From Oxalobacter aliiformigenes (GTDB taxonomy: Bacteria > Pseudomonadota > Gammaproteobacteria > Burkholderiales > Burkholderiaceae_D), in NCBI RefSeq assembly GCF_027116575.1, contig NZ_CP098252.1, positions 620,001 through 684,000 of the forward strand: a stretch of DNA of 64,000 nt, given 5' to 3'. Position 1 is the stretch's first letter. Every line of letters begins with the position of its first letter. A program made the translations under genes and the position numbers. Positions 37,402 to 47,856 of this stretch are shown in pieces. The notes beneath the pieces were generated by a model that was not told the DNA's origin, ran no database searches, and worked only from the letters and a program-made list of their open reading frames with translations.

Positions 37402-39711
37402 TCAGGCAGGGACTTCTTCTCTGGAATCGTCTGCCGTGTCGAGGGTTTTGTCGGCCGAAACGGATGTGTCTGGCATTGTTTCCGTCAGTGGCGAATCTTC
37501 GGTTGCGATGATATCGGTCGTTTCATCATTATGCGCGACTTCTGCCGGATTGCCGGGCAATTGTTCGGCTTCAAGCATGGGCGGTTCCGGACCGACCAGT
37601 TCCTTTTGTACATTGGCATCATAAATTTCCGCCAGATGCTGCTGTGCTCCGAAAGGTACCTGTTTTTTACGCAGTTTACGTCTCCGGTAGGTTCCGTTTG
37701 ACTGAAGTTCCCAGGAGTTGGTGTTGTCCCGCAAATAGTACTTGAGGCCTTCGGCGATGACACGTTTTTTCAGTGCCGGATCAAGCACAGGATAGGCGAC
37801 TTCGATTCGCCGGAACAGGTTGCGGGCCATCCAGTCGGCACTGGAAAGATACAGATCGTGTTTCAGATCGTTACGGAAATAATAAATGCGTTCATGTTCC
37901 AGGAAACGGCCGATAATCGAACGGACCCGGATATTTTCTGACAGGCCGGGTACGCCGGGTCTGAGGGCGCATGCTCCTCTGACGATCAAATCGATCTTGA
38001 CGCCGGATGAAGAGGCAAGATAAAGCGCCCGAATGACGGATTCGTCGATTAACGAGTTCATTTTGGCGACGATTCTGGCAGGCCTTCCCTGACGTGCGAT
38101 GCGGATTTCATTGAGGATGGCCCGGATCAGATGTCTGTGCAGAGTGAACGGAGCCAGCCAGAGATGATCCAGTTTTTTCGGTTTTGTCAGGCTGGTCAGA
38201 TGCAGGAAGACTTCATTGACTTCGCTGGTAATCTGGGGGTGGGCCGTCAGCAAGCCGAAATCCGTATAGAATTTTGTCGTCGTCGGATGGTAGTTGCCTG
38301 TACCGAGATGGCAATAGTAACGGAAAACGCCGTTTTCCCGACGGATAACCAGAGCCAGTTTCGCATGCGTTTTCAGGCCCATGACACCATAGACGACTTG
38401 CGCTCCGGCCTGTTCAAGCTGTTGTGCCCAGTCGATGTTCTGTTCCTCGTCGAACCGTGCTTTCAGTTCGACGATAACGATGACTTCTTTTCCCTTGTTG
38501 GCTGCCGATATCAGGGCTTCCATCAGTTCGGAGGTCATGCCCGCCCGGTAGATCGTCTGCTTGATGACGACGACATCCGGATCTTCCGCGGCATTGCGAA
38601 TGAAATCGATGACGGTCTTGAAGGTCTGGAAAGGGTGATGAAGCAGGATATCCCTTTTCTTCAGGGTTCCGAAAAGATCGCTGTCATTTTCAGCATCAGG
38701 ATTGATGGATGCCTGATAAGGCGGGAAATAAAAGGAAGGCGATTTGACGAAATTGCAGATTTCGGCAAGTCTGACCATATTCACCGGCCCGTTGACACGG
38801 TACAGGTAATCCTCATCCAGGTTGAATTCATTCAGCAGGAACCGTGCCAGATCTTCCGGACAGTTCTTGGCGACTTCGAGCCGGACCGCCACACCGAAAT
38901 GGCGGTTCTGAAGGCTGATTTTCAGTGCCTGCCGCAGATTTTTGACTTCTTCCTCATCCACCCACAAGTCACTGTCGCGCGTGACCCTGAATTGTGAGTA
39001 GGCAATCACCTCACGTTCGGGAAACAGGTCGGAGATATGGGCGTGAATGACAGATGACAAAAGGCAGAATGTAATGCCGTCCTCTGAGAGTTCATCCGGC
39101 AGTTTGATGACCCTGGGCAAAATGCGGGGGGCTTTTACGATCGCAATCGCGCTTCCCCGTCCAAAAGCATCTTTTCCGGCCAGGGAAATAATGAAATTCA
39201 GGCTCTTGTTCGCTACCTGGGGGAACGGATGGGCCGGATCCAGAACGATTGGAGTCAAAAGCGGACGTATCTGGTTTTCGAAATAGGATTTGACCCAGGC
39301 TCGTTGCGCCTCATTTCTGTCGTTATGACTTAAAAGGCGGATTCCGTTTTTGGCCAGTTGCGGGAGTATTTTCCGGTTCAGCAGGGAGTACTGGTGTTCT
39401 ACCAGCGTATGGCACCGGACGCTGATTTGGTGAAGCAGGCTGTTTGCATTGGCAACCGGTGTTTTGTCCGGCGACTGGCGTGCATGAAGACTGGAAACCC
39501 GGATTTCGAAAAACTCGTCCAGATTGCTGCTCCCGATACACAGATAACGCAGACGTTCAAGGAGAGGAAGGCTTTCATCTTCCGCCTGTGCGATAACCCG
39601 GCGGTTGAATTCAAGGAGGGAAAGCTCACGGTTCAGATAAAGATTCGGTTCCAGGGAACCGGTTGGCAGATTCTGGACAGGTTTTGTCACCATGGATACA
39701 CTTTCGGACAC
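37402..39711 (-). CDS. ppk: Polyphosphate kinase 1
   Basis: Reversibly makes polyphosphate from ATP at the membrane. The 769-aa product has the four PPK1 domains: the N-terminal helical domain with NLYLNRELSLLEFNRRV, the head domain, and two PLD-like catalytic domains. The autophosphorylated His lies in GLKTHAKLALV (His449 by this start) and the second HKD-like part contains SSADWMARNLFRRIE. The acidic tail (about 700-769, many Asp/Glu/Thr) is longer than in E. coli. The start is GTG at 39711, with AGGA 6 nt upstream. An ATG six codons later (39693) lacks a comparable site. Confidence 0.96.
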   Translation of the reverse strand: MSESVSMVTKPVQNLPTGSLEPNLYLNRELSLLEFNRRVIAQAEDESLPLLERLRYLCIGSSNLDEFFEIRVSSLHARQSPDKTPVANANSLLHQISVRCHTLVEHQYSLLNRKILPQLAKNGIRLLSHNDRNEAQRAWVKSYFENQIRPLLTPIVLDPAHPFPQVANKSLNFIISLAGKDAFGRGSAIAIVKAPRILPRVIKLPDELSEDGITFCLLSSVIHAHISDLFPEREVIAYSQFRVTRDSDLWVDEEEVKNLRQALKISLQNRHFGVAVRLEVAKNCPEDLARFLLNEFNLDEDYLYRVNGPVNMVRLAEICNFVKSPSFYFPPYQASINPDAENDSDLFGTLKKRDILLHHPFQTFKTVIDFIRNAAEDPDVVVIKQTIYRAGMTSELMEALISAANKGKEVIVIVELKARFDEEQNIDWAQQLEQAGAQVVYGVMGLKTHAKLALVIRRENGVFRYYCHLGTGNYHPTTTKFYTDFGLLTAHPQITSEVNEVFLHLTSLTKPKKLDHLWLAPFTLHRHLIRAILNEIRIARQGRPARIVAKMNSLIDESVIRALYLASSSGVKIDLIVRGACALRPGVPGLSENIRVRSIIGRFLEHERIYYFRNDLKHDLYLSSADWMARNLFRRIEVAYPVLDPALKKRVIAEGLKYYLRDNTNSWELQSNGTYRRRKLRKKQVPFGAQQHLAEIYDANVQKELVGPEPPMLEAEQLPGNPAEVAHNDETTDIIATEDSPLTETMPDTSVSADKTLDTADDSREEVPA

Positions 39712-39733
39712 AGTAAATCCTGACTGTTAGCTC

Positions 39734-39748
39734 ATTTGATATTCAAAT
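39734..39748. promoter_or_regulatory. AT-rich dyad upstream of ppk
   Basis: ATTTGA-TAT-TCAAAT lies 23 bases before the ppk GTG and may overlap the promoter. It is short and AT-rich, so a regulator site is only possible. No pho-box like direct repeats were recognised. Confidence 0.25.
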
Positions 39749-39914
39749 CATAGCAAAAAAAAATGACGGAATGATGACAATGGCCGCCTGATCGGGTTTG
39801 TTGCAAGCGGCCGGCAGGGTGAGTGCTCGCTTTTTGTGAATCCGAAGCAGGCAAGACGTGTGCTGGAAGAGGGAAACGGCGTGTTGCCCGTATCTTCCAG
39901 CCGTTGAACAGAAA

Positions 39915-40364
39915 TCAGCTGATCGTCAGCTGGGTGCGTGCCGAACCGGGTTTTTTGGGCAGTTTCAGTTCGAGGACACCGTCCTTGTAGGTCGCTTCCG
40001 CCTTGGTTTCGTCCACATCCTGCGCCAGTGCGAAACTGCGGCTTTGTACGCCATAATAACGTTCGCTGCGAACGGTTTTGCCTTCATCCTGTTGTTCGTT
40101 TTCTTTTTTGACTTCAAATTCAATAGTTACGAAATTGCCTTCGACAGTGACTTTGATATCTTCTTTGGGAACACCTGGTGCGTCGGCCTTGACGAGGTAG
40201 GCGTCTTCTGTTTCCGAAACATCGATTTTGATACGTGGTTCCGGTTCCCAGCTGCTCCATGGAGACGAAAGGCGGTAATTGTTGAAAAATTCGTCAAGAT
40301 TCCTCAGCGGTTCAAAACGGCTGATTTCATTGAAAGGGTTGAAATTCGAAAGATTGTTTGCCAT
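39915..40364 (-). CDS. Small heat-shock protein, Hsp20/alpha-crystallin family
   Basis: ATP-independent holdase that binds unfolding proteins. The 149-aa product has a variable N-terminal arm with NPF and RFEPL motifs (residues 1-40). The alpha-crystallin domain follows (about 44-140: IKIDVSETEDAYLVKADAPG, then YYGVQSRSFALAQDVDETKA, YKDGVLELKLPKK), and the tail is short without a clear I-X-I. A start at 40376 overlaps the Shine-Dalgarno GGAG. The ATG at 40364 follows it at about 7 nt and is preferred. I did not find a convincing sigma-32 promoter upstream. The gene is divergent from the RAYT-like gene. Confidence 0.93.
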   Translation of the reverse strand: MANNLSNFNPFNEISRFEPLRNLDEFFNNYRLSSPWSSWEPEPRIKIDVSETEDAYLVKADAPGVPKEDIKVTVEGNFVTIEFEVKKENEQQDEGKTVRSERYYGVQSRSFALAQDVDETKAEATYKDGVLELKLPKKPGSARTQLTIS

Positions 40365-40573
40365 TTTTTTCTCCATTGTCCGGGAGGCGAATGTTGCTGT
40401 TGGCCTCGCATTTGTCTGTGAAAAGAAACGTGAAAATCATTTGAAAGGGTATCGTTTCTGATCCAGGCGATTTTGAGGACAATCAAGATAAAGCGGATGG
40501 AAAAAACAGGCTTCGCGATGAAAAAATCTTTTGAATGGGGACAAGGTGATGTCGGGATTGTCTGTCGACGGAT

Positions 40574-40579
40574 TATAAT
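40574..40579 (+). promoter_or_regulatory. Consensus -10 hexamer before the RAYT-like gene
   Basis: TATAAT lies 45 bases before ATG 40625. The -35 region is not consensus, so strength is uncertain. Confidence 0.35.
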
Positions 40580-40624
40580 GAGGGACAAAGTGAAAACAAT
40601 CATGGAATCACAAAGGCAAACGGT

Positions 40625-41308
40625 ATGGCAAGAAGTGCGAGACTGATCGTTCCCTGCTTTCCCCATCATGTTTTTCAGCAGGGGAACAACCGGCAGAAAG
40701 TCTTCAGGGACGATGAAGATTACATAAGCTATCTTGAATGGCTTAAAAAGGCAGCGCGTCTTTACAGGGTGGATGTTCATGCCTATGCATTGCTGGATAA
40801 TGGGGTCCATTTGCTGGTAACACCCGTGGACGAGTCCGGCCTTGCCCGCATGATGCAGTGGATCGGGCGTCATTATGTACCTTATTTCAACAAAAAATAC
40901 CAGCGCAGCGGTACGTTGTGGGAAGGCCGGTTCAGGACATCCATTGTTGAGGAAGACTGGTTGACAAGATGCAGCCGTTTCATGGAAATGCAACCGGTTG
41001 CGTGTGGTTTGGCTGCCCGCCCGGAGGATTATGTCTGGTCCAGTTATCGCCACCATATCGGAATCAGTCCCAGTCCGGTCATCCGGGATCATGCGGTTTA
41101 CTGGAATCTCGGCAATACTCCGTTTGCCAGGGAAATGGCTTATAAAGCATTTTTTGAGCAGTTCAATGTGGAGGATCGGAAACTTGATGAGATTTTGAAA
41201 AAAGGCTGGCCGCTCGGTTCTGACGCTTTCATCAAACGGCTGGAAAAAGTGACAGAACGTCAGTTCCGGATGGGCAAGCGGGGGCGTCCGGCCAAAAGTG
41301 ACCGGTAA
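40625..41308 (+). CDS. RAYT/IS200-like Y1 transposase-family protein with altered catalytic residues
   Basis: The 227-aa product matches the REP-associated tyrosine transposase fold: an N-terminal VFQQGNNRQKVFRDDEDY block, the AYALLDNGVHLLVTP strand, the Y-X-N-K-KYQRSGTLWEGRFR block, and a helix with RFMEMQPVACGLAARPEDY followed by VWSSYRHHIG. In active relatives the strand reads NHVHLL and the helix R-Y-I-x-x-NP. Here the first His of HUH is Gly60 and the expected catalytic Tyr is Phe119, so DNA nicking should be lost. The C-terminus has KRGRPAKS, an AT-hook-like core. The frame is full length and intact. No IS ends or REP sequences are visible nearby. It probably has its own promoter and ends in a terminator 19 bases later, before gltB. 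A host DNA-binding role is my inference. Confidence 0.8.
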   Translation: MARSARLIVPCFPHHVFQQGNNRQKVFRDDEDYISYLEWLKKAARLYRVDVHAYALLDNGVHLLVTPVDESGLARMMQWIGRHYVPYFNKKYQRSGTLWEGRFRTSIVEEDWLTRCSRFMEMQPVACGLAARPEDYVWSSYRHHIGISPSPVIRDHAVYWNLGNTPFAREMAYKAFFEQFNVEDRKLDEILKKGWPLGSDAFIKRLEKVTERQFRMGKRGRPAKSDR

Positions 41309-41326
41309 AAGAAAATTTTCAATTGG

Positions 41327-41355
41327 AAAAAACAGGAAGGAATTCCTGTTTTTTT
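41327..41355 (+). terminator. Rho-independent terminator after the RAYT-like gene
   Basis: AACAGGAA (41331-41338) pairs with TTCCTGTT (41343-41350) over a GGAA loop, extended by A/T pairs and followed by a T-run to 41355. It separates the RAYT-like gene from gltB. Confidence 0.85.
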
Positions 41356-41357
41356 GC

Positions 41358-41385
41358 TTGGTTTTTACTATGTCCCTTTTATTAT
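41358..41385 (+). promoter_or_regulatory. Candidate gltB promoter
   Basis: TTGGTT (41358-41363) and TATTAT (41380-41385) are 16 bp apart, just after the terminator and 117 bases before the gltB start. The following leader to 41501 is very T-rich, so other AT hexamers nearby could serve as well. Confidence 0.35.
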
Positions 41386-41501
41386 TTTAAATACTTTTTT
41401 TGTTTTATATATTCACTCTGACCCTTTTTATTTTTGTTGTATTAGCCCTGAAAACGGATTATTCTGTTTTTCAACAGTTATTGAATATGTTGGGAGTTCA
41501 T

Positions 41502-44500
41502 ATGTGTGCGCAAGGTTTGTATCGTTCTTCTTTCGAGCATGATGCCTGTGGTGTCGGATTCGTGGCCCATATCAAAGGGGTCAAGAGTCATTCCATTATC
41601 GAACAGGGATTGCTGATTCTGAAAAATCTCGACCATCGCGGAGCTGTCGGTGCCGACAAGATGATGGGGGACGGGGCAGGTATTTTGATCCAGATACCGG
41701 ACCGGTTCTATCGGGAAGAAATGGCCAGGCAGGAAGTCATGTTGCCTCCTCCCGGGGAATACGGGGTCGGCATGATCTTTTTGCCGAAAGAACATGCTTC
41801 CAGACTGGCCTGCGAAAAGGAGATCGAACGTGCCGTTCGTGCCGAAAAACAGGTGGTTCTCGGCTGGCGCGACGTTCCGGTGAACCGGGAAATGCCCATG
41901 TCTCCCAAGGCCAGGGAAAAAGAACCGGTTATTCGCCAGATTTTTATCGGACGCGGGCCGGACATCATGGTGACTGATGCACTCGAGAGGAAACTGTTTG
42001 TTATCCGCAAGGCGGCAGGGCATGCCATTCAGGCGCTGGATCTGAAACACTGCAAGGAATTTTTCGTTCCTTCCATGTCGGCCAGAACGATCGTATACAA
42101 AGGCCTGCTTCTGGCCGATCAGGTGCAGGACTATTATCTCGATTTGCAGGATGAACGTTGTGTTTCCGCGCTGGCGATGGTGCATCAGCGTTTTTCCACG
42201 AACACTTTTCCGGAGTGGCCGCTCGCTCACCCGTATCGCCTGATTGCGCATAATGGCGAAATCAATACGGTCAAAGGCAATTTCAACTGGTTCCGGGCCC
42301 GTGAAGAGATGATGAATTCGGCGGTTCTTGGCGATGATCTGCAAAAACTTTATCCATTGATGTATGAAGGCCAGTCTGATACGGCATGTTTCGACAATGC
42401 ACTGGAACTTCTGGTCATGTCAGGTTACCCGCTGGCGCATGCCATGATGATGATGATTCCGGAGGCATGGGAAAATCACCAGTTGATGGACAGTAACCGC
42501 CGCGCTTTTTATGAATATCATGCGGCCATGATGGAACCGTGGGATGGCCCGGCGGCGATCGCGTTTACCGACGGTCGCCAGATCGGCGGTGTGCTGGACA
42601 GAAACGGTTTGCGACCCGCCCGTTATGTCGTTACCGATGACGATCTGGTCGTCATGGCTTCCGAAACCGGAGTGCTGCCGATTCCGGAGACACATATCAT
42701 CAAAAAATGGCGGTTGCAGCCCGGCAAGATGTTTCTGATCGATCTGGATGCCGGGAGGATTATCGACGACAAGGAGATCAAGGATATTTATGCCAATGCC
42801 CGTCCTTACCGGGCCTGGACAAATTCCGTTTGTATCAAGTTGCACGATCTGAAGGAATACGGTCATGATGTCGTTCATTCCGACGTGCCGCTCATGAAAA
42901 GGCAGGAAGCGTTCGGTTACACGCAGGAAGATCTGAAAATCATCTTCCCGCCGATGGCGATGAACGGGGAAGAACCGATCGGCTCAATGGGAAACGATGC
43001 TCCTCTGGCCGTTCTCTCCCACCGTCCGAAGCCACTTTACAATTATTTCAAACAGTCTTTTGCGCAGGTGACGAATCCGCCGGTCGATCCGATCCGCGAA
43101 GAAATCATCATGTCGCTTTTGACTTATATCGGCCCGAAACCGAATGTGCTCGATACGAATAACGTCAATCCGCAAATGCGGCTGGAAGCATCGCAACCGA
43201 TTCTCGGTTTTGCGGAAATGGCCAGTATCCGCAATATCGATGCCTATACCAATGGAAAATTCCGCTCGTATGAATTGAATATCTGTTATCCGGTCGCATG
43301 GGGCAAGGAGGGGATTGAGGCACATCTGGCGTCTCTCTGTGCCGAAGCGGTCGATGCTGTCAAGTCAGGCCATAATATTCTGATCGTTTCCGACAGAATG
43401 ATCGGTCCGGACAGTCTGGCTATTCCGGCATTGCTGGCTACGTCGGCCATTCATCAGGATCTGGTCGCCAAGGGGTTGCGCGCTTCGACCGGTCTGGTGG
43501 TCGAAACCGGTTCCGCGAAGGAAACGCATCATTTTGCCCTTCTGGCCGGTTATGGCGCGGAAGCTGTTCATCCCTATCTGGTACTGGAAACCCTGTCGGA
43601 TCTGGCGCCGAAACTGGCGGCCGATCTGACACCGGAAAAGGCGCAGGCCAACTTCATCAAGGCCATCAACAAGGGACTGATGAAGATTATGTCGAAAATG
43701 GGAATCTCGACGTATCGTTCCTATTGCGGTGCACAGATTTTCGAGGCAATCGGACTGTCTTCCGCACTGGTAGACAAATATTTCAAGGGTACGGTTTCCA
43801 GTGTCGGCGGTATCGGTGTTTTCGAAGTAGCGGAAGAGTCGCTGCGTCTGCATGAAATGGCTTTCCGGCACAGACAGCAGCCAATCCGTTTTCTGGATGT
43901 AGGAGGAGAGTACGCTTTCCGCAAACAGGGTGAAGAGCATATGTTCACTCCGGATGCCATCGCGAAGCTGCAGCATTCCACACGCGCAAACAATTATGCG
44001 ACGTACAAGGAATATGCGCAGATCATCAATGATCAGTCACGTCGCCAGATGACTTTGCGGGGTCTGTTTGAATTCCGTTTCGATCCGGCCCGGGCGATTG
44101 CCGTCGATGAAGTGGAACCGGCCAAGGAAATCGTCAAACGGTTTGCCACAGGTGCCATGTCGCTGGGGTCGATCAGTGCGGAAGCGCATGCTTCGCTCGC
44201 TATTGCCATGAACCGTATCGGCGGAAAATCGAATACCGGTGAAGGGGGAGAAGATCCACGGCGTTATGAAAACGAACTGGCGGGTATACCGATCAGAAAA
44301 GGGGAAACCCTGTCTTCCATTTTAGGAAAGGACCGGATCGTTTCCGATATCGAATTGCAGGAAGGGGATTCCCTGCGTTCGAAAATCAAGCAAGTGGCTT
44401 CCGGCCGGTTTGGCGTGACGGCCGAATATCTGAATTCCGCGGATGAAATCCAGATCAAGATGGCACAGGGCGCCAAGCCGGGTGAAGGAGGGCAGCTGCC

Positions 44501-46196
44501 GGGAGGAAAGGTTTCCGAGTATATTGCCAGCATGCGTTTTTCCGTTCCGGGGGTCGGTCTGATCTCGCCTCCGCCGCATCACGATATCTATTCCATTGAA
44601 GATCTGGCGCAGCTGATTCACGATCTGAAAAACGTCAATCCACGTGCCACTATTTCGGTCAAGCTGGTTTCCGAAGTCGGGGTCGGTACCATTGCGGCCG
44701 GTGTCGCCAAGGCCAAGGCCGATCATATTGTGATTGCCGGTCATGACGGGGGGACAGGAGCATCGCCATTGTCGTCGATCAAGCATACCGGTTCGCCCTG
44801 GGAAATCGGTCTGGCCGAAGCCCAGCAGACGCTTGTCATGAACAATCTGCGTGGCCGGGTTCGCATTCAGGCGGACGGTCAGATGAAAACAGGGCGCGAT
44901 GTCGTTATCGCCGCTATTTTGGGTGCTGATGAAGTCGGTTTTGCAACCGCTCCGCTGGTTACGCAAGGATGTATCATGATGCGCAAATGCCATCTGAATA
45001 CCTGTCCGGTCGGCGTCGCGACACAGGATCCGGAGTTGAGGAAGAAGTTCAGCGGCAAGCCGGAATATATCGTCAATTATCTGTTTTTCGTTGCCGAAGA
45101 AATGCGGCAGATCATGGCTCAGCTCGGCATGCGGAAATATGACGATCTGATCGGCCGGGTCGATCTTCTGGAAAAGGCGAAAGCGATTTCAGGCTGGAAA
45201 GAAGCCGGTCTGGATTTCAGCCGCCTTTTTTACGATCCGGTTGTCGATGCTTCCGTCCACAGACGCCATCAGGAAAAACAGGATCATGGTCTGGAAAAAT
45301 CCATCGATCACCGCCTGATTCTCCAGTCGGCGATTGCACTGGAAAACAAGGAAAAGATTTCATTTATTTATCCGATCAAAAATGCCAATCGCAGTGTCGG
45401 CGCGATGTTGTCCGGCGAGGTGGCACGGCGTTACGGACATGACGGACTGCCGGACGATACGATCCATATCCAGTTGCAAGGTACGGCGGGTCAGTCGGTG
45501 GGTTCTTTCCTGGCTCATGGCATTACACTGGATCTGGTCGGTGAAGCGAACGATTATGTCGGCAAAAGTCTGTCCGGCGGACGCATCATTGTTCGGCCTC
45601 ATGCGCAGTTCCGCGGGCAGCCAGACAGCAATATGATTGCGGGCAATACCGTGCTGTACGGCGCGATTTCCGGAGAGGCGTATTTTTACGGTATCGCCGG
45701 AGAAAGGTTTGCCGTGCGCAATTCGGGAGCGACAGCTGTCGCCGAAGGATGCGGAGATCACGGTTGCGAATATATGACAGGCGGTACCGTGGTCATTCTT
45801 GGAGAAACCGGGCGCAACTTTGCGGCAGGTATGTCCGGCGGCATCGCTTATGTCTATGATCCGGAAAAAACGTTCGAACGAAAATGCAATCTGTCCATGG
45901 TCACGCTGGAGCCGGTACTGTCCTGTTTCGAACAGGAAGCATCCGTGGAGAAAGCGGTGTGGCACAGAATGTCCCGTCATGGCGATCCGCAAACCGATGA
46001 AGCCATTTTGAAACATCTGATCGAGAATCATTTCACTTATACCGGCAGTATGACGGCACGCAAACTGCTCGAGGACTGGTCGATCTGTCGGCAACATTTC
46101 ATCAAGGTTTTCCCAATGGAATATCGGCGGGCCCTGCAGGATCTGTATGCCGAAAAAGAGGAAACGAAAGAAAACGCGATTGTTGCGGCAGCCTAA
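41502..46196 (+). CDS. gltB: Glutamate synthase (NADPH), large subunit
   Basis: Transfers the amide of glutamine to 2-oxoglutarate. The 1564-aa product has the class II glutaminase domain with the catalytic Cys in the segment [15 protein letters not shown] (Cys16, exposed after propeptide removal), a central domain, the FMN/synthase domain (with [12 protein letters not shown] and [20 protein letters not shown]), the 3Fe-4S loop [15 protein letters not shown], and the C-terminal beta-helix GXGXG domain. The longest frame runs back to 41400, but the extra residues are hydrophobic and T-rich encoded. ATG 41502 has GGGAG at 41492-41496 and gives a family-like N-terminus. The gltD gene follows after 43 bases. 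Confidence 0.97.
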   Translation: MCAQGLYRSSFEHDACGVGFVAHIKGVKSHSIIEQGLLILKNLDHRGAVGADKMMGDGAGILIQIPDRFYREEMARQEVMLPPPGEYGVGMIFLPKEHASRLACEKEIERAVRAEKQVVLGWRDVPVNREMPMSPKAREKEPVIRQIFIGRGPDIMVTDALERKLFVIRKAAGHAIQALDLKHCKEFFVPSMSARTIVYKGLLLADQVQDYYLDLQDERCVSALAMVHQRFSTNTFPEWPLAHPYRLIAHNGEINTVKGNFNWFRAREEMMNSAVLGDDLQKLYPLMYEGQSDTACFDNALELLVMSGYPLAHAMMMMIPEAWENHQLMDSNRRAFYEYHAAMMEPWDGPAAIAFTDGRQIGGVLDRNGLRPARYVVTDDDLVVMASETGVLPIPETHIIKKWRLQPGKMFLIDLDAGRIIDDKEIKDIYANARPYRAWTNSVCIKLHDLKEYGHDVVHSDVPLMKRQEAFGYTQEDLKIIFPPMAMNGEEPIGSMGNDAPLAVLSHRPKPLYNYFKQSFAQVTNPPVDPIREEIIMSLLTYIGPKPNVLDTNNVNPQMRLEASQPILGFAEMASIRNIDAYTNGKFRSYELNICYPVAWGKEGIEAHLASLCAEAVDAVKSGHNILIVSDRMIGPDSLAIPALLATSAIHQDLVAKGLRASTGLVVETGSAKETHHFALLAGYGAEAVHPYLVLETLSDLAPKLAADLTPEKAQANFIKAINKGLMKIMSKMGISTYRSYCGAQIFEAIGLSSALVDKYFKGTVSSVGGIGVFEVAEESLRLHEMAFRHRQQPIRFLDVGGEYAFRKQGEEHMFTPDAIAKLQHSTRANNYATYKEYAQIINDQSRRQMTLRGLFEFRFDPARAIAVDEVEPAKEIVKRFATGAMSLGSISAEAHASLAIAMNRIGGKSNTGEGGEDPRRYENELAGIPIRKGETLSSILGKDRIVSDIELQEGDSLRSKIKQVASGRFGVTAEYLNSADEIQIKMAQGAKPGEGGQLPGGKVSEYIASMRFSVPGVGLISPPPHHDIYSIEDLAQLIHDLKNVNPRATISVKLVSEVGVGTIAAGVAKAKADHIVIAGHDGGTGASPLSSIKHTGSPWEIGLAEAQQTLVMNNLRGRVRIQADGQMKTGRDVVIAAILGADEVGFATAPLVTQGCIMMRKCHLNTCPVGVATQDPELRKKFSGKPEYIVNYLFFVAEEMRQIMAQLGMRKYDDLIGRVDLLEKAKAISGWKEAGLDFSRLFYDPVVDASVHRRHQEKQDHGLEKSIDHRLILQSAIALENKEKISFIYPIKNANRSVGAMLSGEVARRYGHDGLPDDTIHIQLQGTAGQSVGSFLAHGITLDLVGEANDYVGKSLSGGRIIVRPHAQFRGQPDSNMIAGNTVLYGAISGEAYFYGIAGERFAVRNSGATAVAEGCGDHGCEYMTGGTVVILGETGRNFAAGMSGGIAYVYDPEKTFERKCNLSMVTLEPVLSCFEQEASVEKAVWHRMSRHGDPQTDEAILKHLIENHFTYTGSMTARKLLEDWSICRQHFIKVFPMEYRRALQDLYAEKEETKENAIVAAA

Positions 46197-46239
46197 AAAT
46201 GGCATTGACTGGACAAATAACCGGATATTGAGGTGAAAA

Positions 46240-47694
46240 ATGGGAAAAGTAACAGGTTTCATGGAATTCGGGCGGATTGAAGAAGCACATCTGGAACCGA
46301 AGGAGAGGATCAAAAACTATCGTGAATTCACGATCACGCTTGCCGATGACCAGGCACGGCAGCAGGGCGCGCGTTGTATGGATTGCGGCATTCCGTTCTG
46401 CAATAATGCCTGTCCGGTGGGTAATCTGATCCCGGATTTCAATGATCAGGTTTATCACGGTATGGATGAAGAGGCGCTGGAGAAAATTCATGCCACGAAC
46501 AATTTTCCGGAATTCACGGGACGGGTTTGTCCGGCTTTGTGTGAACCGGCCTGTTCGCTCGGTCTGATCAGGGAGCCGGTCGGTATCCGTTCGATCGAAC
46601 GGTTTATTATCGAAAAGGGATGGGAAAACGGCTGGGTCATCCCCCGACCGGCTACGCATAAAACGGGTCGGAAAGTGGCTGTTGTGGGTTCCGGCCCTGC
46701 CGGGCTGGCAGCGGCACAACAACTGGTACGTGCCGGTCATGAGGTGACGGTTTTCGAGAAAAATGACAGGATCGGCGGCCTGTTGCGTTACGGCATACCG
46801 GATTTCAAACTGGAAAAACAGGTCATCGACCGCCGTCTGGAACAGATGAAGGCGGAAGGCGTGGTTTTCCGTACCGGGGTGCTGGTGGGAAAAACGGTTC
46901 CGTCATCGATCCAGAATATGGCAACGGAAACGGTTGATCCGGATGTACTGAAACAGGAATTCGATGCCGTGATTCTGGCATGTGGTGCGGAACAGCCGAG
47001 AGAACTGGATGTGCCGGGCGCCGATCTTCAGGGAGTCTGTTTTGCGATGGAATATCTGTGTGCCCAGAACAAAAGGGATGCCGGAGAGAAGAGCCGCAAC
47101 CGGTTGGATGCGGCAGGCAAGCGTGTCGTGATTATCGGTGGCGGAGATACCGGTTCCGACTGTGTCGGTGTTGCTAACCGGCAGAAAGCGGCGTCCATAT
47201 TGCAATTCGACCGTAATGCGCGATTGCCGGATCATGTCGACAAGTCGATGGTCTGGCCTTACTGGCCGAAGCAATTCCGGACTTCTTCTTCCCAGGAAGA
47301 AGGCTGCGATCGTGAATTCGGCATCATGACCAAACGGATCGAAGGCAAGCGGGGAAAGGTCGAGAAAATCATAGTCTGTCGTGTTGAACAGGTGGGGAGA
47401 ACGTATGTCGAGATTCCCGGAAGTGAATATGAGATACCGGCGGATATGGTGATTCTCGCCATGGGCTTTTCTGGACCGGCGGCACCGGTACTGGATGCAT
47501 TCGGTGTCGAAAAGGATATGGCGGGGAATGCGCTGGCGAAACCGGAAGGGGATATGCGGTTCATGACATCGGTTGACAAGGTATTTGCAGCAGGGGATGT
47601 CCGTCGCGGGCAGTCGCTGGTTGTGTGGGCGCTCCATGAGGGACGGGAATGTGCAGAGGCGGTGGACCGTTTTCTGACGGAAAAGGAGCTTTAA
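46240..47694 (+). CDS. gltD: Glutamate synthase (NADPH), small subunit
   Basis: Takes electrons from NADPH and feeds the large subunit. The 484-aa product has N-terminal cysteine clusters for two 4Fe-4S centres ([20 protein letters not shown] and [12 protein letters not shown]), an FAD-binding GXGXXG ([17 protein letters not shown]), an NADPH-binding [11 protein letters not shown], and the ATG motif of the family ([10 protein letters not shown]). The ATG follows a GAGGTG (46230-46235) close upstream. It forms an operon with gltB and is followed by 162 bases before dapA. Confidence 0.97.
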   Translation: MGKVTGFMEFGRIEEAHLEPKERIKNYREFTITLADDQARQQGARCMDCGIPFCNNACPVGNLIPDFNDQVYHGMDEEALEKIHATNNFPEFTGRVCPALCEPACSLGLIREPVGIRSIERFIIEKGWENGWVIPRPATHKTGRKVAVVGSGPAGLAAAQQLVRAGHEVTVFEKNDRIGGLLRYGIPDFKLEKQVIDRRLEQMKAEGVVFRTGVLVGKTVPSSIQNMATETVDPDVLKQEFDAVILACGAEQPRELDVPGADLQGVCFAMEYLCAQNKRDAGEKSRNRLDAAGKRVVIIGGGDTGSDCVGVANRQKAASILQFDRNARLPDHVDKSMVWPYWPKQFRTSSSQEEGCDREFGIMTKRIEGKRGKVEKIIVCRVEQVGRTYVEIPGSEYEIPADMVILAMGFSGPAAPVLDAFGVEKDMAGNALAKPEGDMRFMTSVDKVFAAGDVRRGQSLVVWALHEGRECAEAVDRFLTEKEL

Positions 47695-47747
47695 CAATCT
47701 GATACAAAATTATGGCGCGATTGACATTAGAGGGCCGGCCTGTGCTG

Positions 47748-47756
47748 TGATATATT
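47748..47756 (+). promoter_or_regulatory. Candidate extended -10 upstream of dapA
   Basis: TG-A-TATATT forms an extended -10 element 100 bases before dapA. A perfect TTGACA at 47721-47726 is 24 bp away and so too far to be its -35. A weaker alternative, TACAAT, lies at 47822-47827. Confidence 0.3.
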
Positions 47757-47856
47757 ATGAAGTTGAGGTAGTATTGTTGCTGTCGCGCTTTAATTTTGAT
47801 GCCGTCGTTCACGGTATCCGCTACAATCTTCTTTTTAATATTTAATTCATATCATT

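Noticed and set aside
40377-40520. Sigma-32 heat-shock promoter before hsp20
   Set aside because: A CTTGAT-like word is present on the minus strand, but no CCCCAT-type -10 at the right distance.
41465-41478. CTGT...ACAG near gltB as a second LexA box
   Set aside because: The spacer is 6 bp instead of 8, and gltB is not a DNA-damage gene.
41400-41501. Upstream extension of gltB by 34 codons
   Set aside because: The extension is T-rich leader sequence. ATG 41502 has a ribosome-binding site and gives the propeptide length expected before the catalytic Cys.
47721-47756. Perfect TTGACA as -35 of a dapA promoter
   Set aside because: No acceptable -10 lies 16-18 bp downstream. The nearest good hexamer is 24 bp away.
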